Assembly (NCBI GenBank): GCA_002286855.1
Contig: NRSV01000005.1
Coordinates: forward strand, 682,001 to 746,000
Direction of reading: 5' to 3'
Length of the DNA stretch: 64,000 nucleotides
Origin: Bipolaris cookei
Taxonomy: Eukaryota > Ascomycota > Dothideomycetes > Pleosporales > Pleosporaceae
The notes under the pieces are model-generated. The model saw nothing but the letters and a program-made list of their open reading frames with translations. It had not been told where the DNA came from and searched no databases. The position numbers were made by a program, and so were the translations under genes. This document shows positions 32,503-42,668 of this stretch, piece by piece. Within the stretch, counting starts at the first letter, position 1. Each line of letters begins with the position of its first letter.

Positions 32503-33854
32503 GCCGCTACATATCAAGGTAAGGTAAGCTTTCATGATGTAGAGACGCAATATTTCCATGTGCTCTCACGTGCAGATGACTGCAACGGACGCAGGAAGAC
32601 ATGCGCCCCACTTAATGACGGCATGTAGATTACATGCTGTCTATCTGCACGGCGAGCGTTGTGTAGCGCTTATGTGTCCATGAACGAACGGGATACTAAG
32701 AAAGCGAGGCAAGTCCGGCGATGCAACTAAAGGGTTTCTCATCGAATATGATCATGTGGGGACAAGAGGCCTTGAGCTCTCTCGTGGAGCCAAGTCGTGG
32801 AGTCGAATTGCTTGTGGGTATCCGCGGCCGTGGAGGACCTGGGCAGTGCATTTGCATTCAGGGGCGCGCGGTGAAGTGGGTTTTGCTGTTCGATATTCCA
32901 GATTGCTGTCGGCCGGCGAGACAGGTCACGGATAGAGGGGGCAGACAGCACAGCGCCTGAAGCGAGGACAGTGGTGGTGGCAGAGGGAACCAGTCGCAAA
33001 TGGGAGACAGCATGTGACAGGGATGCCGCTGAGCCGCTTATCTGTATTGGAGCGGCTGAATACGGGGTCTACGTATCGATAAGAGGCCCGAGTGCCATGG
33101 CTACATTCCATTCGCAGGCCAACTGCGTACGTAAGGACATTTGATCCGACGAGCTGGATGTCCAAGCCAGCAAACATAGTTTCACCTTTGTGTTCACCGC
33201 TCTTGAAACAACTTGCATCCCCGCCGTACCGGGTCCTCCAATTGCCCAAAAGTGCGCCTGGGCACGCGCTGAAGCCTGGACAGAGAACACCAATGAGTCG
33301 AGATGGAAGTCAGAGAGCGCATACCGCGCATCTACCAATATGCAATTGATGAAAAGGGCGCAGCACCTAAGCCTCCTTCCTGCCTGTGGGCCTCCCCAGC
33401 CCTCGCACCCGCGTCAGGTTGGCCTTTTGGTAATCATCTCGAGTGCCTTCGGCGCGCAGCTGACATGGGCCCCCCATGTAGCATGCTGCGCGCCCTACTG
33501 GTACAAGCGCACAAATGCTGATGCCTGAAATTCGGTGCGGTGCGAGTCGCCGCACTATGGCGCGCGGGTCCAAGTCGCAAGCATGGCCTCAATGGGTTGA
33601 ATGGATGATGATGATGATGATGATGATGAGCCGCTGCGCGCTGCCAGCAGAAGAGAATGCACAGGGCCTCGTGCTCTATGTAGGTATGCTGTACATGTCA
33701 CTGAGGCCGCTCAAGAGATGCGACGCATCCACCGCGTGCGCCGTGTCGCAAAGGGCCAGCTTCCGACGGCCTAATTGGGAGCTAGGGCTGATGGAGGAGG
33801 GTGCGGCGGGGCGAGGTTATTGGCTGAGGGGCATTGGCGCTGCTGCAGCAGTTG
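32503..33854. other. intergenic between transposon and cpcA
   Basis: 1.35 kb without a convincing gene. Upstream region of the bZIP gene. A (GAT)n run lies at 33604-33629. Open frames of up to 130 codons here lack any motif. Confidence 0.4.
33604..33629. repeat. (GAT)n microsatellite
   Basis: About nine GAT units in the cpcA upstream region, not in a recognised gene. Confidence 0.95.
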
Positions 33855-33861
33855 TGAGTCA
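33855..33861. promoter_or_regulatory. GCN4/CpcA response element TGAGTCA
   Basis: Perfect TGA(C/G)TCA site, about 135 bp before the first uORF of the CpcA-type gene. GCN4-family genes of filamentous fungi are known to be autoregulated through such sites; that role is inferred here. Confidence 0.6.
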
Positions 33862-33997
33862 CAGGTCGGGCCTTCGTGAAGCCGCGCTCGCTTCCAAACA
33901 CTTTTAACCCCCCACTTCCCTCACTGCCTGAAATTTCGCTCTCTCTTACTCACCACATCCACAACCACAAGCATCACACACAAGACAGTCATCCACA

Positions 33998-34012
33998 ATG
34001 GCTGCCTTTTAG
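33998..34012 (+). promoter_or_regulatory. uORF1 of cpcA leader (MAAF)
   Basis: Four-codon upstream ORF ending TAG, in a good context (CACAATGG). It precedes uORF2 by 200 nt, the layout used by GCN4/cpc-1 leaders for reinitiation control. Confidence 0.65.
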
Positions 34013-34212
34013 CTTCCCCCCGCGTCTCGTAGTCGACTCACAGCCGACACCTTGAATCCCGCCACCATACCCACTCTTCCCATTCAATCCACACCCTCAG
34101 AGTCTTCCTTTTTGGAACCTCTGAACTCAAGTCTAGCTTCGTGCAGCTTTAGTTCGCCGTCTTCCTCCCCGTTCGACTTCACGTCGTCCACCACGGCTTC
34201 CCAACAGTCAAC

Positions 34213-34371
34213 ATGGCTTTCCTCACCAGCTCCCAACGCCTCTCGGCAACCATTGAACACGAGTCAATCCGCATTCGCGCATCGTCAGCCGGACTTTGTC
34301 CTCTACGATCAACCAGCTCCGGTCTCTCAGCGGCCTCAGCGAGCACCCAGCGCTCCTCAGCATACGTTTAA
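34213..34371 (+). promoter_or_regulatory. uORF2 of cpcA leader, 52 codons
   Basis: Begins MAFLTSSQRLSATIEHE and ends TAA, out of frame with the main CDS; 139 nt then separate it from the ATG at 34511. Its length fits the inhibitory second uORF of cpc-1/cpcA messages. Confidence 0.6.
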
Positions 34372-34510
34372 CAACGGCCAGCACTTCTACGCAAATTCTG
34401 CCCCGTCATCCACTACAGAATTCCAACAGCCACGGTTACGCCAGCGTCCCCCAGTCCCCCTGTTTTCCAGCTCTAGCAACAACATTCCTCAACTCCACAA
34501 CGCCACAAAC

Positions 34511-35290
34511 ATGGCAGGTACGGTGCACCTTCTACGTGCTCTCGACTCCGAGCTCACCATGCCGGCAGACTTGAACAGCAACAACTCCTTTGACTCGGGC
34601 GCAAGCCTGATGTCCAACTTCAACAACGGAGGCTTTTCTCTGGACTCGGTGTCCGCATTCACGGCGATCAACGATCCTTCTGTTGCCGCCGGGTCTACGC
34701 GCACCGTGTCCCCCAAGGACATCTTCAATGATGCCTTTGGGTCTGCGCCCCCATCTACGGCGTTCACAAACTTGACCTCTCCCGATATCGGTGACTCCCC
34801 CTTCATCAACGATAGCTTCGAGTGCTCCCCCATGTTCAACGGCGAGCCCAACATGACCGACACAAGCGATTGGTTCTCCCTGTTCCCCGAGCAGGAGACC
34901 AAGGTTCCTGATAACGTCTATGCGCCCGCCATCTCTATGCCTTTGGAGCGCACTATCAGCAGCCAGTCTATGGAGCGATCTGGTTCTTCCAGCACCGGCT
35001 CCCCCATCGTTTTGGATAGATACACTCGAAGGAAGTCATCTGTTACCAACTCACCTGCCATCAACGGCGTCAGCAAGTCTCGTCGGCGAAAGGGTCCTCT
35101 GCCAAGCATCACGGTAGATCCCAATGACAAGGTCGCTTTGAAGCGAGCACGCAACACGCTTGCTGCTCGTGAGTCTCGTCAGCGCAAGTTTGATCATGTC
35201 AGCACCCTCGAGCAGCGCAACTCTGAGCTACAGGCTGAGGTCGAGAAATGGAAGAGCATTGCTATGGCTCATGGATACAGTGGACAATGA
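34511..35290 (+). CDS. cpcA: CpcA/Gcn4-type bZIP activator of amino-acid biosynthesis
   Basis: Cross-pathway control activator that binds TGASTCA sites under amino-acid starvation. From the ATG at 34511 the protein has 259 residues, the usual CpcA/CPC1 length. C-terminal basic region VALKRARNTLAARESRQRK and a short leucine zipper (VSTLEQRNSELQAEVEKW) ending MAHGYSGQ match the family; an acidic/aromatic activation region (MTDTSDWFSLFPEQE) lies in the middle. The same frame is open upstream to 34052 (another 153 codons, Ser/Pro/Gln-rich) but lacks an ATG, so an N-terminal extension would need non-AUG initiation. The leader has two uORFs and a TGAGTCA site, pointing to translational and autoregulatory control. 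Confidence 0.9.
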   Translation: MAGTVHLLRALDSELTMPADLNSNNSFDSGASLMSNFNNGGFSLDSVSAFTAINDPSVAAGSTRTVSPKDIFNDAFGSAPPSTAFTNLTSPDIGDSPFINDSFECSPMFNGEPNMTDTSDWFSLFPEQETKVPDNVYAPAISMPLERTISSQSMERSGSSSTGSPIVLDRYTRRKSSVTNSPAINGVSKSRRRKGPLPSITVDPNDKVALKRARNTLAARESRQRKFDHVSTLEQRNSELQAEVEKWKSIAMAHGYSGQ

Positions 35291-36750
35291 ATGTCCTCGT
35301 CTCTCTCATATGGTCCCCCAGTGGTCGTCAGGAGCTGGTGAAGAACCAGCCTTGCCTTTCGGCAAAAATTTTCCTTTTTCGTTGCTTTTTCGCGACTCTT
35401 TCTTTCGCTTCTCTCGCGGTCGTATCACCCACGGTTTGTGTTTACGCGCCTTGTGCTTATGTTTTTGACGCCGGTGTGCAGTCTCCCCGATGTGGTTTTA
35501 GATTGACTCCGCCTGGCGCGAGTAGTAATGTGGTGCTGACGATGTTTCTATTTTTCGACGAGTTTGTTAGTGAGAAAGTCTTCGTGCTCTAGTACATGCG
35601 ATAGTCTCCTTATATAAACATCTCTTTATCAATGATTCCAACTGCATTCGATGTATCATGGTGATGCCTGGTGTTCTATGACTCTTGTGCCGCCAAGCGT
35701 GACTTTGCCGGCACATGGGTGGTTGATGTGTCATATGGTAGTCACGCTGAGCAAGTTTGTACCTTAATGCTCACGATTCACAGTACGACACGTTAGTTTC
35801 ATGTCAAGTCCCACATATGGCGTACATTCGCCATAGCGGTAAGATGAGATGTAGACTTTGATGGATGGGCGTGTGACTTTGAGGGTTTTTTCTGTGGCTA
35901 CGGGGTTCAGTGCTAGAATACTGACTACAGGATGACTCTACACTCATGCAGGCCACTCGTGCAGGCCACTCAAGCCATACTGAACGCCAGACCCTGTTCC
36001 TCCCCCCCTTCATCTTCAGAAGAAACAATGTTCATCTATTTGGTTGGACATGTCGTGTCGCTGTTTTTGATCGTCTTACGCTGACCTGTAGATCTGGCGT
36101 TTTGGCTCCATTGCCACAACTCACATCTGATCAAGTCTCACATGGCACAATAGGCACATCCGCTTTAAGAAAAATGAAGATTAGATACAAGAAATTCTAC
36201 TGGAAATACTCCCGTAGTTATCTTCATCCTGATGTATCGCTCACAATGAGGCTCGACGAAAGGAACCCGTGAATTTTACCACAACTTTTTTGATAGATGC
36301 TGTGATGGCTACTTTACTCAAGTACTATTTTATTCAGGCTCTTATTTAGAAAGCTGTCTTTCCTATTACCATAGTTATTGTCCTGCTTGACCTGCTATAT
36401 TGGCAGCCTTCCAGGCATAAAGTAAAGACACGTGCTATTGCATAGCTTTGACTCAAGCACTGCAGTCAGCGGCAATCAATCGTCATGTGAAACGATACAA
36501 CTGTGAACTAGCAAAACACTTGGAAGATTGGAGCAAGCCAGCACTTCTGTAACTAGGATGGTTTCCTAAGGAAGTTAGCACAAGCCACCAGTACCTGGCC
36601 CAACTGCCCCCGCCCCTCATCCCCAAAAAGAAAATAGGGTTACGGGAATGTGCAGGCAGAATATAAAAGTAAAAAAAATGTTGACAAGAGTGGAATTCGA
36701 ACATCACGTTACGGGTAAAAAGTATATGAGATGAGATTGAGATTATAATA
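35291..36750. other. cpcA 3' flank and intergenic DNA
   Basis: 1.46 kb up to the second transposon. T-rich to about 35640 (3' UTR). The rest has no coding signal. Confidence 0.4.
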
Positions 36751-36752
36751 TA

Positions 36753-38552
36753 TAACGTGGTTCACAAGCGAGCGGCCCATGCCCCACCAACCTTGCATAA
36801 CGCCTTAACTTCAATCAACTATGGCACCCCCCAAACAAGCTCGCAAAGTCTCTCGTGAGGCTGATATATATCTTGCAATTTCAGCTCTTAATACAAAGCA
36901 AATTCAAACTGAGAGATGCGCTGCTAAGACGTTTAATGCCTCGCGAGCTACACTCCACCGCCGACGCGCTGGTTGCCCTGCCCGACGCGATTGCCAGGCC
37001 AACCCAAAGAAGCTTACCAAGCTAGAAGAGGAGGTGATAGTTGATCATGTACTTGACCTAGGTCTATGTGGATTTGCGCCTACCTACGCTGCTGTGCGCT
37101 ATGTGGCTAATAAGCTGCTGGCTGCGCGCGGCGCTGGGTAGATTGGGTAGAAGTGGCCAGCTAACTTCATCAGGCGTACAGACTCCCTTGCGACTCGTTT
37201 TAATCGGACGTACTATTGGCAGAGAGCTCTATGCGAAGATACAGTCTTAATCAAGAGCTGATTTGAGCTTATAGAGCAGACAAAGGCCAAGTACGACATC
37301 TGTGATGAGGACGTCTACAACTTCGACGAAGCTGGCTTTGTGATGGGCAAGATCACAACTCAGCTTGTTATTACAGCGTCAGAAAGAAGAGGCCGGCCAA
37401 AGGCTATTCAGCCAGGCAATCGTCAGTGGGTGACGTTGATCGCTGCAATCAACGTAGCTGGCTGGGCAGTCCCACAGTTTCTCATCTTTGTTGGTCAGAA
37501 TCATTTATCTGCCTGGTACGAGGAAGCAGATATCCCACGCGACTGGGCAATCGCAGTTAGTCATAATGGCTGGACGGACAACGAGCTAGGCTTTGCATGG
37601 CTAAAGCACTTTGACGCTCACACATAGACTCACGTTGTCGGCACACGTCGCCTGCTTGTTCTTTACGGCCATGAAAGCCACCAATCTCTCAAGTTCCAAG
37701 AGTTTTGCAAGGGGAACAATATCTACACGCTATGCATGCCACCCCACTCGTTTCGCCCACTCCAGCCTCTTGGCGTTGGCTGCTTCTTGCAATTAATGCG
37801 CGCGTATAGCTGTGAGGGTTTCTGCCAGTGTTCAAGGCAGCCTTTGATCGATCGTTTACCTCAGTCAATATCTGCTCTGCCTTCCCTGGCTCAGGCCTTA
37901 TGCCTCTCCAGGCATATGCTGTTCTATCAAAGCTAGGCGTGCAGCTGCAGCTACGTACGCCTACTCCTCCAGCAGCTGTTGTGGAAGCTCTCTGGCAAGC
38001 CCGTACGCCAAGTAACGTACGTGGGCTTGAAGCTCAATCAACGCTAATACGTAATCGCGTCCGGCAGCATAAAAGCTCTTCGCCAGCTTCAATTATTGCA
38101 GCAATTGACCAGCTTAAGAAGGGCGCTAAGGTAATGATGCTATCAGCTGAGTTAATGCGCGATCGGATCACCAACCTTAAGAGGGCTAACGAGGCAGCAA
38201 CAAAGCGTAGGCAGCGTAAAAAGAAGCGGATACAGAAGTTTGGAGTACTTACAGAGGGAAATGGTGAGGATATAATCGCTCAACACGAGGCTGATGAGCA
38301 GATTACTTGTGAGGAGTGTCAAGGTGGAGAGCGATCAGGCCTTAGTCGCCGCGCTCTAACGCGCTGCAGCAGGTGTAAAGAGACTGGTCATAACTTACAT
38401 ACATGCTAGAATGATACTCTAGATGCTACCTAATCTACCCTATTAATTTATATACTATATACTATTGCGTTGTTGAGATATGTGCCCGCCAAAGTGCACA
38501 AGGTTAGTGGGGTGACCGACTCGCTTGGCTAACTCGCTTATCCGTCACATTA
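36753..38552 (+). mobile_element. pogo/Tc1-like element, inactive
   Basis: About 1.8 kb. Ends are imperfect inverted repeats (left TAACGTGGTTCACAAGCGAG; right, on -, TAATGTGACGGATAAGCGAG) with further similarity inside (CCCCACYAACCTTG), flanked by TA on both sides. One transposase gene (36821-38409) with several stops fills it. Its right end is only 51 bp from the split tRNA-Leu gene. Confidence 0.75.
36821..38409 (+). pseudogene. pogo-type transposase with C-terminal zinc knuckle, multiple stops
   Basis: Frame begins MAPPKQARKVSREADIYLA, with a helix-turn-helix region (NASRATLHRRRAGCP). It is interrupted by TAG at 37139, TAG soon after, TGA near 37259 and TAG near 37627, then shifts frame after LQPLGVGCFLQLMRAYS. 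The DDE part reads NFDEAGFVMGK and LLVLYGHESH: the second catalytic Asp is Tyr, so activity is lost even without the stops. The C-terminus (QHEADEQITCEECQ...CSRCKETGHNLHTC) has a CCHC-type zinc knuckle. TAG from CAG and TGA from TGG fit RIP-type C to T changes. Confidence 0.85.
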
Positions 38553-38603
38553 TATCAAAGATATAGTTATAATTAAACTACAAATATTCATCAAGCTTAC
38601 AAA

Positions 38604-38746
38604 GGCAAGATGGCCGAGTGGTCTAAGGCGCTGCGTTTAGGTTCGTTCTAAACATCCTCCGCAGTCTTCACGGGCGTGGGTGTAAGTTAAATCTCTTCGG
38701 TTGTCAAAAATATTCTAACATCTTCAGTCGAATCCCACTCTTGTCA
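38604..38746 (+). tRNA. tRNA-Leu(UAG) with two interruptions
   Basis: All tRNA parts are present: acceptor GGCAAGA pairing with TCTTGTC, D-arm GCC...GGC, anticodon stem CTGCG/CGCAG with anticodon TAG (38638-38640), short variable arm, T-stem GTGGG/CCCAC and discriminator A at 38746. A canonical 17-nt intron (38642-38658) follows position 37 and its CTAAA can pair with the TTTAG anticodon loop. A second 46-nt insertion (38682-38727) splits the T-loop; removing it gives an intact T-arm GTGGG-TTCGAAT-CCCAC. An 8-T tract at 38752-38759 could terminate Pol III. The insertion divides the internal B box, so expression is uncertain and it may be a pseudogene. Confidence 0.7.
38682..38727 (+). other. 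spliceosomal-intron-like insertion in tRNA T-loop
   Basis: Starts GTAAGT, has TCTAAC 12 nt before its end, and ends TTCAG, so it carries all three fungal spliceosomal intron signals in 46 nt. It lies between T54 and the following T of the T-loop. Function not established. Confidence 0.6.
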
Positions 38747-38904
38747 CTATCTTTTTTTTATGACTTAGATATAGACGAAAGCTCCAAATATATATATTAT
38801 CTTTTATCATTGCTATAGTACTACTTACTAGAATAATGAAAAGCAGCTAAATTTAGAAATATTCTTAATTTGGAGATTTTGCTAGCTTTGTATTCGTATC
38901 TTGG

Positions 38905-38984
38905 GAACCCATGCCCGTGAAGACTGCGGAGGATATCTAGAACGAACCCAAACGCAGCGCCTTAGACCACTCGGCCATCTTGCC
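38905..38984 (-). pseudogene. truncated inverted copy of tRNA-Leu
   Basis: Reverse-strand copy of the same tRNA from its first base through the anticodon-loop intron, variable arm and 5' T-stem, then similarity stops at the position where the other copy has its 46-nt insertion. T-loop, 3' T-stem and acceptor 3' strand are missing. The anticodon loop reads TTTGG instead of TTTAG. Arms of about 80 bp make an inverted repeat with 38604-38681. Confidence 0.75.
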
Positions 38985-39454
38985 TTTGTGGATTAAATGG
39001 ATCATGATGCAACTTGTCGAACCATATCTGCATACTTTTATGCAAAAAGTCCTCAGTATATCTAATAGTACTTCTTCAAAACATCAAAGGGCTGATGATA
39101 GGGTTTGAATATCAATCAAATATATGCATCCACACAGAGTGTGGGGCTAGTACGTAGCGAAATGCCCCGCTCTGTTCCGAGGCCGGGTCTAAGACTCACT
39201 CAACCACGTCTGCCATACACGTGAAGTCGAAAAGGACCGTTCTTTTTGCAACTTACATTGGCGTTAAAAACTCCACTAGGATTAGCCGTCGCTGTTGCTC
39301 GATACACTGCGGCATTTAAATCGGCATTGATCTCGCTTTCTACTTGTTTGCCGACGACGACGACGACAACGACTTCTTGCCGCATCTTCCAAGAAGACAA
39401 ATTTACTAAAAAAAAAGGTGGAGAAAAAGAACAACTTAGAGTCCACAAGCAACT
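38985..39454. other. intergenic, no gene seen
   Basis: 470 bp between the tRNA pair and a small putative gene. A CGA/ACG-rich short repeat at about 39350-39372 lies in what may be a 5' leader. Confidence 0.35.
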
Positions 39455-39774
39455 ATGCCAAATCAACCAGACGATCTCTTACTCTCTGTAAGTCGTCATT
39501 CATACATTTAGTAACTAGTCACAACAAAACCTGTCCATGCAAATACTCTCATTCCAGGATACAATCATCTCAGCCTATATCCTGATTATCACTAATATCA
39601 CCCCAGCTCCAAACCTCACTTCGCAACGCACTAGCAACGTTTGGGCCAAGCAGCACTCAGTACCGCGACATCAAGCTTATAGTCGACGAGTACGCGGCAA
39701 ACCTTGCGATGCAGGGGTTGTCGATAGGTTCGAGTGAGGCATGTCAGGTTGGAGGGGGTATGCAGACGGATTGA
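39455..39774 (+). CDS. putative small protein, 66 residues
   Basis: Exons 39455-39487 (MPNQPDDLLLS) and 39607-39774, joined by a GTAAGT...CCCAG intron of 119 nt. The second exon reads LQTSLRNALATFGPSSTQYR then DIKLIVDEYAANLAMQGLSI, which looks like an amphipathic helical protein. A nearer acceptor (TTCCAG, about 39554) exists but puts that stretch out of frame. No family recognised, no signal peptide. Could be a real small gene or chance. Confidence 0.4.
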
Positions 39775-40904
39775 GAAATTATGTGTGTTGAAAGGGACTG
39801 CATACTCAACTAGTAGGATTCATCAAGGGGTGAGGATGTGGGGTGAGGATATGGAGTGTTCTGGCCCAGGAGTGTGAAGAAGAGAATTATAGAGGGGAGG
39901 GCGTTTAAACTGGTGTAATTTTGAATAGTGATTGTAGTTAGAATTTACTGCCGTCGAAAGTGCAGCACGGGTAACCCCCCCCCCCAAAAAAAAAATTATC
40001 GTTTGCACCAGTATTAAGACTTAAATGCCAAATTTGTATCCCTAATCTAGTAGAAGTGCCTTGGATCATTCTTACTTAATTCCAATACACGGTCCGAATT
40101 ACTTTTAATATGCTGAAAATGATCTTGACAGAGTGAACTCGAGACCGCTATATGCCACACCTATGTCTCTGATATATTGGGTATTTTATCGGGTCCCAAG
40201 TCTCGTATATTACCAACGAAAACATAGCTGTTTCCATAATGAAACTCTCCGCACCTCCCAGTTTCCAAGGTCATCCCTTCCAAGTTTCCGGGTTTTCGCC
40301 AATCTTTCCCTCCACTCTCTACCTTGCTCCCTGTATGTGCCTTTTGGGGCCCTTCCCTCTGACGCTCACTAATTCCAGTAGTAATGCCATTCTCTCCAAG
40401 ACCTCTTAAAAACTCGGTGAAAAGCTGGATGAAGGCAGGTTTGAAGAAATCGTGGCCAAGTATTATATCGTGGAGCTAGAGCAGGCTGTTCCATATGTGA
40501 GTATTTGCGGCGACACACGCAAAACATCATTTGATACGAAGGATCTTTACCGGGTGCGTATACATCGAAGATGCTTTATTCTCGTATGTGTATCCAAGTC
40601 GCCCAAGAATGTGGAGGGGGACCCGGCAAACTCGAGGGAGCGAGTTGCCTGAGGCCAGATTTGCTGTTCCAGGGCGAGTTCTCTGTTAATGCCGCTCTGC
40701 AGATCTCAGAATTCTTTGAGAAGTGTTTTGGTTTCCGAGAAATTGTCTGGATGCGCCTCTTCTTACTCAAATATATCAGGGAAATAGAGTACTTTATCCA
40801 ACTGACCCAGCTATCATTGTCCGAGATGGCCGTTATGAAAAGTATCGAGAGACCGCAGCACTAAACCCGGAATTCCTTTTCTGTGCAATAAGAATTCTAC
40901 GAGG
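39775..40904. other. degenerate stretch without an intact gene
   Basis: 1.13 kb. A frame fragment at about 40410-40540 (KLDEGRFEEIVAKYYIVELE) has coding flavour but is flanked by stops and may be a decayed gene or transposon piece. A C8/A10 homopolymer pair lies near 39976-39995. Confidence 0.3.
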
Positions 40905-41783
40905 TCATGTCGACGGGCCTGCTTGAACACCTCCATAACCTCCTCTGGGTCCAAAGCCCCGTCCACCGCCTCGTGCAGGCCCTTGTGGTTGGCGAACTGG
41001 CTTCTCTTGTGTACCCGGTGTTGATGGACGGCTGATACTAGACTCCTTTTTTTGGCCATGCACTGAGCCAGGCTTTGGGGTGTAGCTTGGGTCGAAGAGC
41101 TGGCGTGCAGGAGCGGCGGTTCGTGCGGGGGACTGCTCGTTGCTTGACCTAGGCTGGCTGTCCCTGCCACCACGTCCTCGGCCTTTTCCTCTTGTAGGCC
41201 TGTTCGGGGAGTTGTTGCGCGAGTCTTCTGCAGCAGAGGCAGCTGGCGAGCCAAAGATGCGTTCACGTGCCTCAGCATACTTGCGCTCCTTCTCTGCTCG
41301 TTCCCTTTGCGCACGTGCCTTTCGTTCTTCGAAATCTGCTTCGGCCTTCTTTTTGCGCTCTTCTTCGCTGTCGTCGTCTTCGAGGCTCATACCTGCCATG
41401 ATCCGAGAAAGAACCTGAGGGGAGGGCTTGCGGGCGAGCATCGTAACTTTTGGTTTGAAAGTTGCTACGGCAGGTGCAGGGCGTACTTCGGGGTACCATT
41501 GGGGCTCCGGGTTTTCGCTTATCCACGATCGTCAGCTCGGGACGCAATGAAGGGGATGGGAGGGGTGGCATACGCGGCCTGCCAAAGCTGCTTATTGAAT
41601 TCGGCATGCTGGGCTTTGAGTTGTGCCTTTGTGAGTTTTGGCTTCGGTTGCTCTTCGGTTGGCTTCTCCTCTTCTTTCTACAAGGCGTGAGCGAATGAAA
41701 GCAGCGAAGAGGGGCACATGTACGTCGGCGAGAGATTCCCAGTCATCATCCCAGGCGTCGGCGAGCGCGTTCTTTGGTGGCAT
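40905..41783 (-). CDS. SUZ-domain protein
   Basis: Exons 41783-41724 (MPPKNALADAWDDDWESLAD), 41677-41574 and 41517-40905, total 258 residues. The two introns (GTACAT...TTGTAG and GTATGC...ATAAG) were fixed by restoring NKQLWQAAENPEPQWYPEVR. The SUZ motif, a charged RNA-binding helix, is seen in KERKYAEARERIFGSP; the tail is RGG/Gly-Arg-rich (GRGRGGRD, GGGRGFGPRGGYGG), also RNA-binding in character. Likely a cytoplasmic RNA-associated protein; specific role unknown. The second acceptor AAG is not the commonest form, so the exon 2/3 joint is the weakest point. Confidence 0.8.
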
Positions 41784-42118
41784 CGTATCTCTGAGTTTAT
41801 CCGGTTGTGGAAGTAAGAGGAATTAAAAGAATTGTGTTGTTGTTAGAAGCTACCTCGGAAGAAGAGGTGTGTCGGTCTGGGGTTATGATGTCGCAGCCCG
41901 CCAATATTTCGAGGGTTCCACCGACGACCCTTGTCTGCAGCGGGAGCTAGCCACCACATCCCGCGATTAGATAGCTGCTGCGCTATGTCATTTCACTGCT
42001 GCCTCACACCCTGCATTCACCCTGTCGCAAACGCCTTCGCTATAGCTACAATTGGCTTGCAAGCCCAAAACAATCGCCGAAATGTCTGGTAAGTTTTACT
42101 CTGTCAACACCATCCAGT
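41784..42118. other. divergent promoter
   Basis: 335 bp between the SUZ gene and the following + strand gene. It contains a short upstream ATG at 42082 and a GTAAGT...CCAG pair (42089-42117) that would be a 29-nt intron, too short to trust. Confidence 0.35.
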
Positions 42119-42668
42119 ATGGAGTCCAAGCGGCCGCGCATGGAGCTCACGCCCCCATTAGACCGCGATGGAGACTCAACCATGCACTCTTCCCCCCGCA
42201 ATGCCTCGGACGACGAAATGTTTCCCGACGAGGCGCTTCCAAACAATCCAGCCACGCCACATAACGCAAATCTTGCCGCCGTAAACGAAATCTCGCCGCC
42301 AAACTCCCAGTCCCAAACTCGCGAGACATTGGGTGTAAACTCCAACGGCAAGCGCCCATTGTCTGGTGGCACAATGCAGTCCTCAGCAACAAACACCCTG
42401 GGCACAAGTGGGACACATATAGACCCAGAGACAGGTTACCAGTGGAACAAGCAGGAGGATCAGCCGGGTTTCGAGTGGATGAACACAAGGGCGAGAGAGG
42501 AGGAAAACAGAGTACTCGACAACATTGTTGACAAGGGATACATGATCAAACGTGAGTGACATCCCTTTGCGTGTAATCTTGTCGGAGAAAGAAGGGTTGG
42601 CTGACATCCAGGCAGTGCGGTACGGTGATCCTCTAGATGTGAGCGTGGCCGCGAAGACACAGCGCTGA
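42119..42668 (+). CDS. conserved fungal protein, function unknown
   Basis: Exons 42119-42551 and 42616-42668 give 161 residues. The start MESKRPRMELTPPLDRD is a basic, nuclear-localisation-like N-terminus; the middle is disordered; the C-terminal third (HIDPETGYQWNKQEDQPGFE, then NIVDKGYMIKLRYGDPLDVS) looks conserved. The acceptor GGCAG was chosen over the nearer CCAG because it gives LRYGDPL instead of an immediate stop. No enzyme motif. The 5' end is uncertain. Confidence 0.65.

Noticed and set aside
28703..35290. Secondary-metabolite cluster around the Zn2Cys6 regulator
   Set aside because: No synthase, P450, transferase or transporter gene is present; the neighbours are CK2 beta, a transposon and cpcA.
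38905..38984. tRNA-Pro(UGG) reading of the reverse-strand tRNA copy
   Set aside because: The anticodon-like triplet is TGG, but the body is tRNA-Leu and the 3' third is missing, so it is a truncated copy.
40410..40900. Decayed oxidoreductase-like gene
   Set aside because: Scattered plausible peptides but stops in every frame and no domain motif long enough to name.
42082..42117. First coding exon at ATG 42082 spliced to 42118
   Set aside because: The intron would be 29 nt and the joint breaks the frame.
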